From contig NZ_LOFH01000003.1 in NCBI RefSeq assembly GCF_001469215.1, positions 1 through 64,000 on the forward strand: a stretch of DNA of 64,000 bases, read 5' to 3'. The DNA comes from Pseudoalteromonas sp. H105 (GTDB taxonomy: Bacteria; Pseudomonadota; Gammaproteobacteria; Enterobacterales; Alteromonadaceae). The stretch's first letter is position 1. Every line of letters starts with the position of its first letter. Made by a program: the position numbers and the translations under genes. This document shows positions 63,365-64,000 of the stretch, in pieces. The notes beneath the pieces were generated by a model. That model worked only from the letters and a program-made list of their open reading frames with translations. It did not search any database and was not told where the DNA came from.

Positions 63365-64000
63365 AGCAAGGTGAATATCCAATAACACCTATATAGAAAA
63401 TGAATGCAATTTAAAGTTGATATAGGTGTTGGTGCAGACTTAGTCTCTTTCGTTAGCAGCGTGAAACAAGCTGACTTAATAAAATAGATTACCGGGCCAT
63501 AATCGATGAACTAGTCTATGCGGAGACGTTTTTAGCTAGCTTTGTTATTTTTATCTAACAACACGCCCTGAGGTGGACAGCAAGCACTAAAGCCCACTTT
63601 CCACCGCAAATTTTAACAGCGGTGATCCCTTACTTTTCAATGCCGTTAAGTAAGTTGATTCATCGTAGGGCGTATCTGTTTAGAATGGTTTCTTACAAGG
63701 CTGGAATGCAGAGCCATATGCAACAAGGCCTACAGAAGAGGTGCTAACGTTCCCTATTTAGGTTTTCTGATAGAACTTTGAATCAGCGTGTTGAGCGATC
63801 TGCATTTATGCGGGATGTTGTGAATGTATTATTTAGAACTTTAAAATGTATGGGGCAGGTTTGAGCGATCAGCGAGTATTGGGGTTGGATAAATATAATT
63901 GCTTAACGGTTAAACATTAGGTTTAATGGATACATAATAAACGCTGAGTAACGCAGGGACAGCTTAGATACGATAGACACGCCAGTATAGTTGGCTTGAT
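63365..64000. other. 636-bp right-edge stretch with no recognised feature
   Basis: No ORF above about 60 codons, no clear terminator hairpin and no repeat shared with the rest of the window was found. Confidence 0.4.

Overview
This window looks like a piece of a marine gammaproteobacterial chromosome of the Alteromonadales, most probably Pseudoalteromonas. That is an inference from low G+C content, the ygfB-pepP-ubiH-ubiI order next to a 6S RNA gene, E. coli-like MetA, MetH, EttA, HrpB and GcvTHP proteins, many small secreted proteins, and dispersed repeats typical of this group. No plasmid, prophage, integrase, tRNA, rRNA or CRISPR signal was seen.

Bases 1-36,600 are mostly core genome. In order they hold a PaiB-like flavoprotein and GNAT pair divergent from a MocR regulator; a histone-deacetylase-like enzyme; a PilZ protein; ettA; an EamA exporter; a methionine operon (metA plus a methionine synthase split into two genes, behind a probable MetJ operator); a diguanylate cyclase and a poly-HAMP chemoreceptor; hrpB; small metabolic genes; a 6S RNA gene (minus strand); ygfB-pepP-ubiH-ubiI; a FecA-like TonB receptor; a LysR gene with a 24-bp palindrome; a shortened GcvT-like paralogue; and gcvT-gcvH-gcvP. 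Two 164-bp elements with inverted ends lie in the ubiI/TonB-receptor gap and between gcvT and gcvH.

Bases 36,570-47,110 form a repeat-structured defence island directly after gcvP. Three copies of a long structured repeat (two direct, one inverted) separate two cargo modules. Module 1 holds a 917-residue ankyrin-repeat protein, divergent from a prokaryotic viperin that is translationally coupled to a small protein with two CxxC/WHLT-like units. Module 2 is a three-gene ABC-three-component conflict system: a DUF4297-like nuclease, a middle component and a DUF3732-type ATPase. The gcvP terminator region is duplicated at the junction between the modules. The antiviral role of viperins is established for the family. 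The unusual viperin partner and the repeat-cassette layout are the most novel points of the window.

Bases 47,600-64,000 are accessory or lineage-specific. They hold a large lipoprotein next to a secreted HEAT-repeat protein whose layout recalls eukaryotic vitellogenin-type lipid carriers, a MATE transporter, a quinone-oxidoreductase/LysR divergent pair, a 2OG-Fe(II) oxygenase with a cupin, an aspartyl protease-PDZ gene interrupted by one in-frame stop codon, and a likely operon of two unknown envelope proteins, an S12 serine hydrolase with a membrane tail and an S41 peptidase.
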